NCBI GenBank assembly: GCA_003151295.1
Contig: PLXD01000068.1
Span: 1 to 8,388, forward strand
Direction: 5' to 3'
DNA: 8,388 bases
From: Chitinophagaceae bacterium
GTDB lineage: Bacteria > Bacteroidota > Bacteroidia > Chitinophagales > Chitinophagaceae
The notes under the pieces were generated by a model. The model did not search any database and was not told where the DNA came from. It saw only the letters and a program-made list of their open reading frames with translations. A program made the translations under genes and the position numbers. Below, in pieces: positions 1-5,899 of the stretch. Positions within the stretch are counted from its first letter, which is position 1. Every line of letters begins with the position of its first letter.

Positions 1-2239
1 ACGGATAAAAATAAGGCTGGGCGTTGGGCAGTGTGCTGGACCAGTCATTCCGGCCCGTGATATCCAGGAAAGCCAGGTCCTTATAGCCGACATTAAACAG
101 GCCATATACGCTTTTAACGCCTTTTTCGTAATATGAGCTCGAATAGTTGAGATTGTCAGGGAGGATATTCTGGATCGTGAATACACCCGGTACGATCAGG
201 CCGGTTCCGTCTTTGGTCGAGTTGGAGACATTGGATCCTTTCTGATACCGCGTATTTCCACCTCCGGAGAGCGAAAAGCTAAAGTTTTTTATCTCTTTCT
301 TATAGGTCAGCAGGAAGTCGGCATTGTTTTCAAAAGTCCCGATATCGATAATGCCATAGGACCCTCCTGGATCTTCCGTATAACTTTCCGATATCTTGGT
401 CTCCCTTCTTTCGTTATAAGTATCCAGCGTATAGCGGAGCATGAAGCTCAGACCCTGGGTGATTTGCCAGTCCAACTTGACATTGCCGAATATCCGGTCG
501 CGCACAAAACTATTCTTCACTTCATGGGCCAGGAAATAAGGGTTATTAAATATCCCTTTGGATTGAGTGAGCTGCTGAATGCCTTCCTGGCCGGGTATCC
601 AATAATTTTTAAGCTGCCTGATATCCGTATTGGGAGCCACGTTGTAAGCCCACTCAAGGGGATTGGTCCCTCTTTCTCCCGCCGGACGATTGTTGGAATT
701 ATTCCTGCTGAAGTTGATATCGCTGCTCAAACGCAGTGATTTATTGATTTTCACCCCTGTATTCAAATCCAGGCTGTTCCGGTAGAGATCGGAACCGGGG
801 ATGATCCCCCTGTTGGACATATTCGCATAAGAAAGCCGGTAGGATACCTGGTCGTTATTATTTGAGACGGAGACCCCGTTCGTGCTCGTGATACCGCTCT
901 GAACGAAATTTTTCACATTGTTCTTGTGCGAGACCAGCGGTTCCGGAATGGGATTTCCGCTGGCATCCAGGGGGCTGAACCATTGCACTTCCTTATACCC
1001 CCTATCCAGTTCTGCTCCGAAGGTGGACCCAATATTCTCCTGGATAAGGGACCCGAAGGGATTGGTCAGCAGATTGCCGCTCACCGATGCAGGGATAGCG
1101 GAAAATTCCCCCGGGCCAAACTTCGTCTGAAATTTGAGAAATTTATAGGGGTTGTCGACGACATCGTTGGAGGTCACGGCCACGGTCATTTTTTTCACGC
1201 CCCGGCCGGACTTGGTCGTAATGAGCACGACCCCGTTACCCGCCCTTGAGCCATAAAGGGCGGCTGCGCTGGGACCTTTCAGAATGGTGACGCTTTCTAT
1301 ATCTTCCGGGTTGATGCTGGACAAGGCATTACCATAGTCTACCCGGTTATCGATGCCGACCGCACTGATATTATTCAGGGTATTGGCGAAGGGTACGCCG
1401 TCGACGACAAAAAGCGGTTGGTTGTCGGTAGACAGTGAAGTGGCGCCACGAATGATCATGCTGACGGAGGAGCCGGTCCCTCCCGTGGAGCTAATGGTAA
1501 CCCCTGCGACTTTCCCGGCCATGGCATTGAGTATATTCTCCTGGGATACCCGCGTGAACTCTTTACCCACCACTTCTTCCACGGAATATCCCAGGGATTT
1601 TTTTTCGCGGGTGATGCCCAGGGCGGTCACCACTACCCCGGAAAGCTCTTGCGGTACGTTTTCGAGGGTGATCTCCAGCTGAGTACGTCCGTTCAAGGTT
1701 GTTTCGACAGTCTTAAAACCAACGGAACTGAATACCAGAACTGCATTGGGGCTTGAAACTTTCAGTCTGAAGCTGCCGTCCACCTTGGTGGTGGTAGCAT
1801 TGTACGTTCCTTTTTCGGAGACCGTGATGCCTTCCAGCGGAGCACTATTGACCGTTCGGACAGTCCCCCTGATCTCCTGGGGAGGGGGCGGAAGCGTATG
1901 GACCGAATCGACGGATCGCGCCTGGATAAGTGCAGGCAGCGGATCGTTCTTTTTGATGACGATACACTGACCTTTAAGCTGATACCCGACGACGGATTGC
2001 CCCCTGAGGCAGACATCCAGCACCTGTTCTATAGTGGCGTTCTTTACTTTAATGCTGACCGGATCCATCCCTTCCAGCAGCGTTTCTTTGTAGACAAAAG
2101 AAACGCCTGTCTGCCGGGTGATCTCCTTGAAGATCTGTTGCAGGGAGGCATTCTTTACAGCGAGGGTGACCTTTTGCGAATAGCTGTTGGCACTCACCTG
2201 TAAACAAATAGCAACAAGCCAAAAAGCGGTTAGTTTCAT
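1..2239 (-). CDS. SusC/RagA-family TonB-dependent outer membrane transporter with N-terminal STN signalling domain (3' end outside window)
   Basis: An outer-membrane beta-barrel importer that takes up a glycan or other large ligand with TonB energy, normally with a SusD lipoprotein lid. The visible 746 residues are open to the left edge, so perhaps 250-350 C-terminal barrel residues are missing. Domains in order: signal peptide (about 1-21); STN domain (about 23-95), the part that contacts FecR in transducing receptors; carboxypeptidase-regulatory-like beta-sandwich (about 121-195); TonB plug from about 200, with the SusC hallmark LFVVDGVP (276-283) and a plug end containing ILKGPSAAALYGSRAGNGVV; then barrel strands including TGRNDWSSTLP near 729-739. 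The start is ATG at 2239, giving a clean signal peptide. It lies downstream of a sigma factor and FecR on the same strand, so it is probably both sensor and target of that pair. The substrate cannot be read from the sequence, and SusD is not in the window. Confidence 0.96.
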   Translation of the reverse strand, partial: MKLTAFWLVAICLQVSANSYSQKVTLAVKNASLQQIFKEITRQTGVSFVYKETLLEGMDPVSIKVKNATIEQVLDVCLRGQSVVGYQLKGQCIVIKKNDPLPALIQARSVDSVHTLPPPPQEIRGTVRTVNSAPLEGITVSEKGTYNATTTKVDGSFRLKVSSPNAVLVFSSVGFKTVETTLNGRTQLEITLENVPQELSGVVVTALGITREKKSLGYSVEEVVGKEFTRVSQENILNAMAGKVAGVTISSTGGTGSSVSMIIRGATSLSTDNQPLFVVDGVPFANTLNNISAVGIDNRVDYGNALSSINPEDIESVTILKGPSAAALYGSRAGNGVVLITTKSGRGVKKMTVAVTSNDVVDNPYKFLKFQTKFGPGEFSAIPASVSGNLLTNPFGSLIQENIGSTFGAELDRGYKEVQWFSPLDASGNPIPEPLVSHKNNVKNFVQSGITSTNGVSVSNNNDQVSYRLSYANMSNRGIIPGSDLYRNSLDLNTGVKINKSLRLSSDINFSRNNSNNRPAGERGTNPLEWAYNVAPNTDIRQLKNYWIPGQEGIQQLTQSKGIFNNPYFLAHEVKNSFVRDRIFGNVKLDWQITQGLSFMLRYTLDTYNERRETKISESYTEDPGGSYGIIDIGTFENNADFLLTYKKEIKNFSFSLSGGGNTRYQKGSNVSNSTKDGTGLIVPGVFTIQNILPDNLNYSSSYYEKGVKSVYGLFNVGYKDLAFLDITGRNDWSSTLPNAQPYFYP

Positions 2240-2266
2240 TGCAAGTTTAAATGTCTTTCCAATGGC

Positions 2267-2299
2267 GCAATGCGATCTCGTTTCACCCGATCTCATTGC
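2267..2299. promoter_or_regulatory. 33-bp imperfect dyad upstream of susC
   Basis: The arms GCAATG-c-GATC (2267-2277) and GATC-t-CATTGC (2289-2299) pair at 10 of 11 positions around an 11-nt centre. The dyad lies 28-60 bp before the susC start codon, where an operator or a leader hairpin of the susC mRNA could act. No T-run follows on either strand, so it is not a terminator. The regulator is unknown; the assignment rests on symmetry and position only. Confidence 0.4.
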
Positions 2300-2342
2300 A
2301 GTAATAGTTTTGGTAGGCAACCGTCGCTTCAAAAGCGTGGGG

Positions 2343-2372
2343 TTGCAAGAAGCCCTTAATTGCATAACTTTG
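2343..2372 (+). promoter_or_regulatory. Bacteroidota-type promoter (TTG-N19-TAACTTTG) on the plus strand
   Basis: TAACTTTG at 2365-2372 is a full match to the Bacteroidota -7 consensus TAnnTTTG. It is preceded after 19 nt by TTG (2343-2345), the core of the -33 element. It points away from susC, and the predicted transcription start is near 2378. The only thing it could serve before the terminator at 2459-2484 is a short untranslated RNA. Confidence 0.5.
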
Positions 2373-2431
2373 CATAGTTTGGGTGATGTAATAATGATCC
2401 AGTCAGATTAATTGTGCCCATTACCCGATTA

Positions 2432-2455
2432 CAGTTCCGGTTGCCGCCGGAACTG
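2432..2455 (+). other. perfect 9-bp stem-loop before the terminator
   Basis: CAGTTCCGG (2432-2440) and CCGGAACTG (2447-2455) are exact reverse complements around the loop TTGCCG. The hairpin ends four bases before the terminator stem, so the two would stack as tandem hairpins in a plus-strand transcript. It has no T-run of its own. It is most simply read as a structural domain of the candidate sRNA. Confidence 0.6.
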
Positions 2456-2458
2456 GTT

Positions 2459-2484
2459 GCCCCGCTGTAAGGCGGGGCTTTTTT
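2459..2484 (+). terminator. intrinsic terminator, plus strand
   Basis: A 7-bp all-GC stem GCCCCGC (2459-2465)/GCGGGGC (2472-2478) with a 6-nt loop is followed directly by six T residues (2479-2484). On the minus strand the hairpin is followed by AACCAG, without a T-run, so it does not look like a terminator for fecR even though the fecR stop codon is only 5 bases away. It therefore implies a plus-strand transcript ending here. Confidence 0.75.
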
Positions 2485-2489
2485 GCGGG

Positions 2490-3713
2490 CTATGGAAGCA
2501 CAAATACTTTTTTACCTTCTACTTTAAAATGATTTATTCCGTTCGCTTCCAGCAGGTTCAGCACTTCCGTCAAACTCAGGTTCCTGCTGATACTACCTCC
2601 CAATGGTGTCTTATCCGGGGTAACCCGATATATGATTTCGATATCGTACCATCTCGCCAACTGCCGCATGATCGTCGCAAGGTCCGTATGATCGAATTCA
2701 AACAGCCCGTTCTTCCAGGCGATCGCCTTCTGGATATCGGCCTGCCCGACAGCCAACTGGTGACCTGCGCTGTTGAGGGCGGCCTGTTGCCCGGGTAGCA
2801 ATCTTTTTGCCAGATCCCCTTCCGAAACTTCTACAGCTCCTTCCAGAAGCGTAGTATTGATCGTCTTTTCATCAGGATAGGCCATGGTATTGAAATGAGT
2901 GCCTAACACCTTCACTTTCATGTGGTTCACCGTTACTGAAAAAGGCATCCCCGCATTTTTTGCGATCTCAAAATAGCCTTCCCCACTCAACTGCACGGAG
3001 CGTTCTTTCCCCTTAAAACCGGTTGGAAATCTCAGGGTGGAAGCCGAGTTAAGCCAAACTTTGCTGCCATCCGGAAGAATCAGTTGATATTGTCCGCCAC
3101 GAGGAGTGGAGATGAAAGCCTCGTCCGCACCCTCCCCGGATTCAGCACGGGGAATGGCAGCTAAAGAAATAGATAGGGTACCATTCGATTTATTGAAGGT
3201 GGCAGCACCTTGCCGGGCGATCTGCCCATTTCGTACGCTGTCCAGCTCGATGCGGGTTCCATCTGCAAGCGTGAGAATTGCCTTGTCTCCGCCAGGATGT
3301 ACATCGTTGCGCGCTACACGGATCGCAGCGACCGAAACCGCCTGTTTGGTAACCGGCCTGAACAGCCATAAAAGAACTGTGATTATCAGCAAAGAAGCTG
3401 CAACTGCACTGTACCGTATCACCCTTTTGCGATTCAATACGCTCCTGTTCATGGATACTGCAGGAATCTCCTCTTCTTCCACCATCACGGCCGGATGCCG
3501 TCCCTTCATGATCTGCCGCCACACGGATTCTTCCAGGTCGGGAGTCCAGGTTTCGTGCATCCCGCCGCGCTTTAGTATCTGCCAGAAATCGTCCTGCAAC
3601 CACGCATTATGAAACCCTTCACGGATAGCCATCCGTAACTCTTCCCAATCTTCCTGGGAAAGCCGGTCAGCTTTGTATTCCTCAAATAAAAATTCGAAAC
3701 GTTCCTTCGTCAT
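2490..3713 (-). CDS. FecR-family anti-sigma factor / signal transducer
   Basis: An inner-membrane protein that holds the partner ECF sigma factor at its cytoplasmic end and receives the signal from the STN domain of an outer-membrane transporter at its periplasmic end. 407 residues, a usual length for Bacteroidota FecR. Visible parts: cytoplasmic sigma-binding region (about 1-98, rich in W and charged residues); one transmembrane helix (about 101-118, following the basic stretch NRKR); FecR domain (about 199-295, with the typical STPRGGQYQLILPDGSKVWLN start and LSGEGYFEI and VLGTHFN motifs); C-terminal DUF4974-like domain (about 336-405). It starts at ATG 3713, 52 bp after the lipoprotein stop, and precedes susC by 250 bp. 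The likely partners are the sigma factor at 5019-4381 and the SusC at 2239-1. Confidence 0.96.
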   Translation of the reverse strand: MTKERFEFLFEEYKADRLSQEDWEELRMAIREGFHNAWLQDDFWQILKRGGMHETWTPDLEESVWRQIMKGRHPAVMVEEEEIPAVSMNRSVLNRKRVIRYSAVAASLLIITVLLWLFRPVTKQAVSVAAIRVARNDVHPGGDKAILTLADGTRIELDSVRNGQIARQGAATFNKSNGTLSISLAAIPRAESGEGADEAFISTPRGGQYQLILPDGSKVWLNSASTLRFPTGFKGKERSVQLSGEGYFEIAKNAGMPFSVTVNHMKVKVLGTHFNTMAYPDEKTINTTLLEGAVEVSEGDLAKRLLPGQQAALNSAGHQLAVGQADIQKAIAWKNGLFEFDHTDLATIMRQLARWYDIEIIYRVTPDKTPLGGSISRNLSLTEVLNLLEANGINHFKVEGKKVFVLP

Positions 3714-3722
3714 AATCAGTCG

Positions 3723-3736
3723 TATACAATTGTATA
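3723..3736. promoter_or_regulatory. perfect 14-bp palindrome upstream of fecR
   Basis: TATACAATTGTATA is its own reverse complement and lies 10-23 bases before the fecR ATG, inside the 52-bp gap after the lipoprotein gene. A perfect AT-rich palindrome of this length so near a start codon could be a repressor site or a small hairpin affecting translation, but an AT-rich chance match is also possible. Confidence 0.3.
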
Positions 3737-3765
3737 GAAGAACTCAAAAAACCTTTTAAGCGTCA

Positions 3766-4293
3766 TCATTGTTTTTGAAGTAACAAAGTCAGGGGCGCCG
3801 TGCCGAGACCGGGAATAGCCACCGTCAGTGAGAGCGCCAGGGAATCACTGGTAATACCGTCAATCCAATGCGGATCAGCTGAATCGGCAGCGTTAGTCAA
3901 CTTTAAAACCGCATCGTAAACATCCAGGCTCCAGGTACCCGCATTTCCCGCCACGGGAAGAATCACATCTGTAATACCGTCGATCCGGTAAGTGCCACTA
4001 TCCGTAAAATGGTAGATATTATTCTGTGTGGGCGTAAAAAAAGAGGTGACTCCAAAAGCGGTAAGATAGGGATCTGTAATCATGCTTGTTCCAGATGGAA
4101 AATTATAATCAGTCCCGCCTACATTGACTGAAACGGGAACGCCGAGCACAATATCCGTTTGCTTCCAGGTCCCGGTCACGATCTGGGTCTTTACCGATAC
4201 CGCAGCCTGGTTATTGTTTTTTTTACAGGAGAGAAAGAATAAGCAGAAAGCCATGGTGCCTAGCCATGACGCTATGCAGAGATTTCTTTTCAT
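3766..4293 (-). CDS. lipocalin-like lipoprotein (small secreted lipoprotein)
   Basis: 175 residues. The N terminus MKRNLCIASWLG...LFFLSC is a lipoprotein signal with a loose Bacteroidota lipobox and lipidation at Cys23. The following KKNNNQ lacks the acidic residues typical of the surface-export signal, so a periplasm-facing location is more likely. The mature part (about 40-173) shows the pattern of the lipocalin-like domain found in many Bacteroidota lipoproteins: TGTWKQTD near the start, a YHFTDSGTYRIDG strand pair, GTWSLD, and a late ITSDSLALSL strand. The motif IDGIT occurs twice, 40 residues apart, with matching DNA. It lies between the sigma factor (87 bp upstream) and fecR (52 bp downstream) on the same strand, so it may be co-transcribed and contribute to sensing; that is inference. 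The ligand is unknown. The first 26 bp of the gene are part of a direct repeat also found before the sigma gene. Confidence 0.85.
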   Translation of the reverse strand: MKRNLCIASWLGTMAFCLFFLSCKKNNNQAAVSVKTQIVTGTWKQTDIVLGVPVSVNVGGTDYNFPSGTSMITDPYLTAFGVTSFFTPTQNNIYHFTDSGTYRIDGITDVILPVAGNAGTWSLDVYDAVLKLTNAADSADPHWIDGITSDSLALSLTVAIPGLGTAPLTLLLQKQ

Positions 4294-4325
4294 ATAAGAG
4301 CTGTTTTGGGTAAATGGTTAACAAT
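4268..4325 (-). repeat. direct repeat copy A (lipoprotein 5' end and leader)
   Basis: 58 bp covering 32 bp of leader and the first 26 bp of the lipoprotein gene. It matches copy B (5035-5093) in the same orientation at 52 of 59 aligned positions, with one 1-base gap. The shared core runs from TTGTTAACCATTTA through TATATGAAAAGA into the first codons. Copies A and B bracket the sigma gene at a distance of 767 bp. Confidence 0.85.
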
Positions 4326-4380
4326 TTAAAGACGATCCCGAAAGGCAAACGGCCCAACTGGCTTAAAAAAAAATTTTAGC

Positions 4381-5019
4381 CTACCCCCGGAGGAGGATGG
4401 GGAGTATATTACCCGCGACCTGGGCCGCGGAAAAAAAGAAGAAAAAAGGGAGAGTTACCTGCTGATGAAGATGATGATGGAGATATTTCCGGACGAAACG
4501 ACGCGCCAGTTCAAGATGTCTTTTGACGGTAAACCTCGATAACTGCATACGGACTGCGATCTCGTCATAAGACATTTCCTGTTCGCTCGCCAGCAGATAA
4601 GCCTGTCTTTGCTGGGAAGGAAGATGGGATATAACCTGGCGGAGCAAAAGCTCGCATTCCCGTTCCTGGACCCTGACCAGCACATTATTATGCAATGCAG
4701 GAAACTGCCGGCGAAGCCCCGCAAGGCGCCGGGTCTCCATAGTGACCTTTTTAAAATGATCGAATACCGTATTGCGGGCAAGAATGAATAAGTAGTCCTT
4801 CAAACATCTCACATCTTTCAGTAACTGCCTTTGATCCCAGATCTTGATGTATACCACCTGGACGATCTCACGGGCAGCCTGTTCATCCTTTAGATACGCC
4901 ATGACGGCATTATAAATACCCCCGCTGCTCTGGTGATAGAACCAGCCGAAAGCCTTCTCATCTCCCCCGGAAATGAGAAGCAAAAGCTCGTCTTCGTTAT
5001 ATAGATGGCTTACAGACAA
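4381..5019 (-). CDS. FecI-like ECF RNA polymerase sigma-70 factor
   Basis: An extracytoplasmic-function sigma factor that would direct RNA polymerase to the susC promoter when released by FecR. 212 residues. Region 2 spans about 24-90 (AREIVQVVYIKIW at 49-61, where AEDIVQEVF is usual, then DYLFILARNTVFDHFK); region 4 spans about 127-178, with LPSQQRQAYLL and the helix-turn-helix MSYDEIAVRMQLSRFTVKRH. It ends in a basic/His patch and a hydrophobic tail (FFFFF at 192-196, then AAQVAGNILPILL), a kind of tail seen in Bacteroides-expansion sigma factors. There is no in-frame ATG: the frame opens after a stop at 5086-5088 and offers CTG (5044-5046) or TTG (5017-5019). I take TTG because it gives the family's usual short lead before ELL. 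A mini-ORF overlaps this start, so initiation may be coupled to it. Frame and family are secure; the exact start is less so. Confidence 0.93.
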   Translation of the reverse strand: MSVSHLYNEDELLLLISGGDEKAFGWFYHQSSGGIYNAVMAYLKDEQAAREIVQVVYIKIWDQRQLLKDVRCLKDYLFILARNTVFDHFKKVTMETRRLAGLRRQFPALHNNVLVRVQERECELLLRQVISHLPSQQRQAYLLASEQEMSYDEIAVRMQLSRFTVKRHLELARRFVRKYLHHHLHQQVTLPFFFFFSAAQVAGNILPILLRG

Positions 5020-5060
5020 GAATGGACGTTTGAGGACGCCATGCAGAGAGGTCTTTTCAT
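5010..5060 (-). pseudogene. relic lipoprotein start / 16-codon upstream mini-ORF overlapping the sigma start
   Basis: ATG at 5060 opens MKRPLCMASSNVHSCL and stops at TAA (5010-5012). The first nine residues match the lipoprotein start MKRNLCIAS at seven positions, and the DNA around them is repeat copy B. It is in a different frame from sigma, and its stop lies 10 nt inside the sigma gene's TTG start. It looks like the 5' stub of a copied lipoprotein gene. It may now act as a leader peptide whose translation brings ribosomes to the weak TTG start; that function is inference. Confidence 0.55.
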
Positions 5061-5093
5061 ATAAGCGTTGTTTTGGAATAAATGGTTAACAAT
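5035..5093 (-). repeat. direct repeat copy B (sigma leader)
   Basis: 59 bp, about 88% identical to copy A (4268-4325) and in the same orientation. It spans the leader just upstream of the sigma factor and the relic ATG of the mini-ORF. Similarity stops sharply at both ends (before GACGC at 5035 and after CAAT at 5093 on the plus strand), as expected for a discrete duplication. Confidence 0.85.
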
Positions 5094-5147
5094 CGTTTCG
5101 GAACAAATTAGTTTTTAACTGGATAGAGGAAATCTTGCAACCATGCA

Positions 5148-5170
5148 CCGGGCTATCCCGGCGGTCCGCC
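5148..5170 (-). other. overlapping GC-rich hairpins in the sigma leader
   Basis: Read on the minus strand, GGCGG-A-CCGCC (5170-5160) and CCGGG-ATAG-CCCGG (5161-5148) share two bases and can form alternative 5-bp stems. They begin just downstream of the TACATTTG box, so they would lie at the very 5' end of a sigma transcript. This may stabilise the RNA or compete as a two-state structure. Confidence 0.35.
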
Positions 5171-5171
5171 G

Positions 5172-5179
5172 CAAATGTA
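5172..5179 (-). promoter_or_regulatory. promoter -7 box (TACATTTG) facing the sigma gene
   Basis: On the minus strand TACATTTG matches TAnnTTTG completely. No clear TTG lies at the -33 distance, so the promoter is half-supported. A start near 5166 would give a leader of about 147 nt before the TTG start of sigma, containing the hairpins and the mini-ORF. Confidence 0.4.
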
Positions 5180-5359
5180 TTAAAAGGATAGGTTCGGCCT
5201 TTAGCTCCACTAATGAATAACGATAACTTAACGCCGTTTAAGAGGGAGCGCTCATAAGGTAGAATTATATGAAAGGATCCCGGAACAATTTATAAAAAAC
5301 CGCGGAAAGGATCACACCCGGACCGAAATATACGTAATGAATTTTAAAAGATCAAATGC

Positions 5360-5788
5360 TTATACCCTCATTGTATCCATTTTCCAGTTTTTGATCTCTC
5401 TTTTGATCTCGTCGTTATTAAGCCCTTCATCGACAGCCCGCTTGGCGAGGAGTATAAATTCCTCGTCGCTGGCAAAACGGAGGGCGATGATCTGTTTAAT
5501 GGTCAACTCTTTATCCAATACCCTGCCGGTCATGGAAAAGTGGCGCAGATTCTCTTCCGCACGGATGGCCCGGTCCTGCGCACGCAGCGGAAAGATACGG
5601 GCGTGAAAAAAGAGGCTCACCTGGATTAAGGAGAGCAATACCAGTAAAGAAGCGGAATAACGATTCTCCCGGGTCGAGGAAAGCAGGTTCACAAAAGATC
5701 CGATCACCAATGCGAAAATCCCAAGAAGGGTGAGTCCATGATAAAGGTAAACGTGTCTTCGATGGTTTTGGTAATTTTGGGGCTTCAT
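5360..5788 (-). CDS. DUF6526-type small membrane protein
   Basis: 142 residues. It begins MKPQNYQNHRRHVYLYHG, the kind of start I associate with the Bacteroidota DUF6526 family. Two hydrophobic helices (about 17-37 and 44-64) are joined by a short STRENRYS loop, then comes a charged C-terminal half (about 65-142) rich in R, E and K and predicted helical, ending in EIKREIKNWKMD. By the positive-inside rule both ends should be cytoplasmic. The function of the family is unknown to me. It is divergent from cinA with 111 bp between them, and about 340 bp upstream of sigma on the same strand, so it is probably a separate unit. The start at ATG 5788 gives the family's usual length. Confidence 0.8.
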   Translation of the reverse strand: MKPQNYQNHRRHVYLYHGLTLLGIFALVIGSFVNLLSSTRENRYSASLLVLLSLIQVSLFFHARIFPLRAQDRAIRAEENLRHFSMTGRVLDKELTIKQIIALRFASDEEFILLAKRAVDEGLNNDEIKREIKNWKMDTMRV

Positions 5789-5872
5789 AAAACGGGTTTA
5801 AACCAGAAGATACTGAAATTTATGGATCCGCGTGGTTTTTTTCACATTCACTCATCGTACCACGCAGGCGCT

Positions 5873-5880
5873 TACCTTTG
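5873..5880 (+). promoter_or_regulatory. promoter -7 box (TACCTTTG) for cinA
   Basis: A full match to TAnnTTTG, 20 bases before the cinA ATG. The predicted start near 5886 gives a leader of about 14 nt. I see no TTG at the expected -33 position, so the upstream half is weak. No Shine-Dalgarno sequence is present, as is usual in the phylum. Confidence 0.5.
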
Positions 5881-5899
5881 CAACGAATGAAAAACGATC

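Larger units (their letters stand above)
2378..2484 (+). ncRNA. candidate small RNA (about 105 nt) antisense to the fecR-susC intergenic region
   Basis: The boundaries are set by a promoter-like TTG-N19-TAACTTTG ending at 2372 and a strong intrinsic terminator ending at 2484. Between them are no ORFs of note (a five-codon ATG frame at 2395-2412 is the longest) and two stable stem-loops: a perfect 9-bp stem CAGTTCCGG/CCGGAACTG (2432-2455) and the 7-bp GC-rich terminator stem. The RNA would be antisense to any fecR-susC read-through transcript or long susC leader. In Bacteroides, DonS-type sRNAs sit in comparable positions by susC homologues and lower their expression. I infer a similar role here from position only; I do not recognise an Rfam family, and transcription is not shown. 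Confidence 0.4.
5094..5359. other. gene-free leader between DUF6526 gene and sigma factor
   Basis: No convincing coding region on either strand. It holds a promoter-like box facing the sigma gene (5172-5179), two short overlapping GC-rich hairpins (5148-5170) and a repeated GATCCTTTC word on the minus strand, once next to CCGCGG followed by six T residues. That T-run might mark the end of the DUF6526 transcript, but I find no good stem for it. Confidence 0.5.

Noticed and set aside
2222..2250. TAAACTTG box (minus strand) with an upstream TTG as a susC promoter
   Set aside because: It has one mismatch in the -7 box, and the start would fall on the ATG itself; this is likely chance.
464..2411. 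Several plus-strand open frames of 70-110 codons, plus one minus-strand off-frame ORF (1762-2016), within the susC region and leader
   Set aside because: They lie in other frames of a clear SusC gene or its leader, have no recognisable protein pattern, and are explained by the composition of the real gene.
2412..2798. Plus-strand frame of 128 codons across the terminator and the fecR 3' end
   Set aside because: It runs through the strong terminator hairpin and then over fecR antisense; the sequence has no protein-like character.
3106..3612. Plus-strand frame of 168 codons and minus-strand frame of 137 codons inside fecR
   Set aside because: Both are shadows of fecR, whose own frame carries full FecR and DUF4974-like motifs.
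4361..4380. A/T-run AAAAAAAAATTTT after the sigma stop as a terminator
   Set aside because: The only flanking stem is a few bases long and rich in A/T; I could not support termination here.
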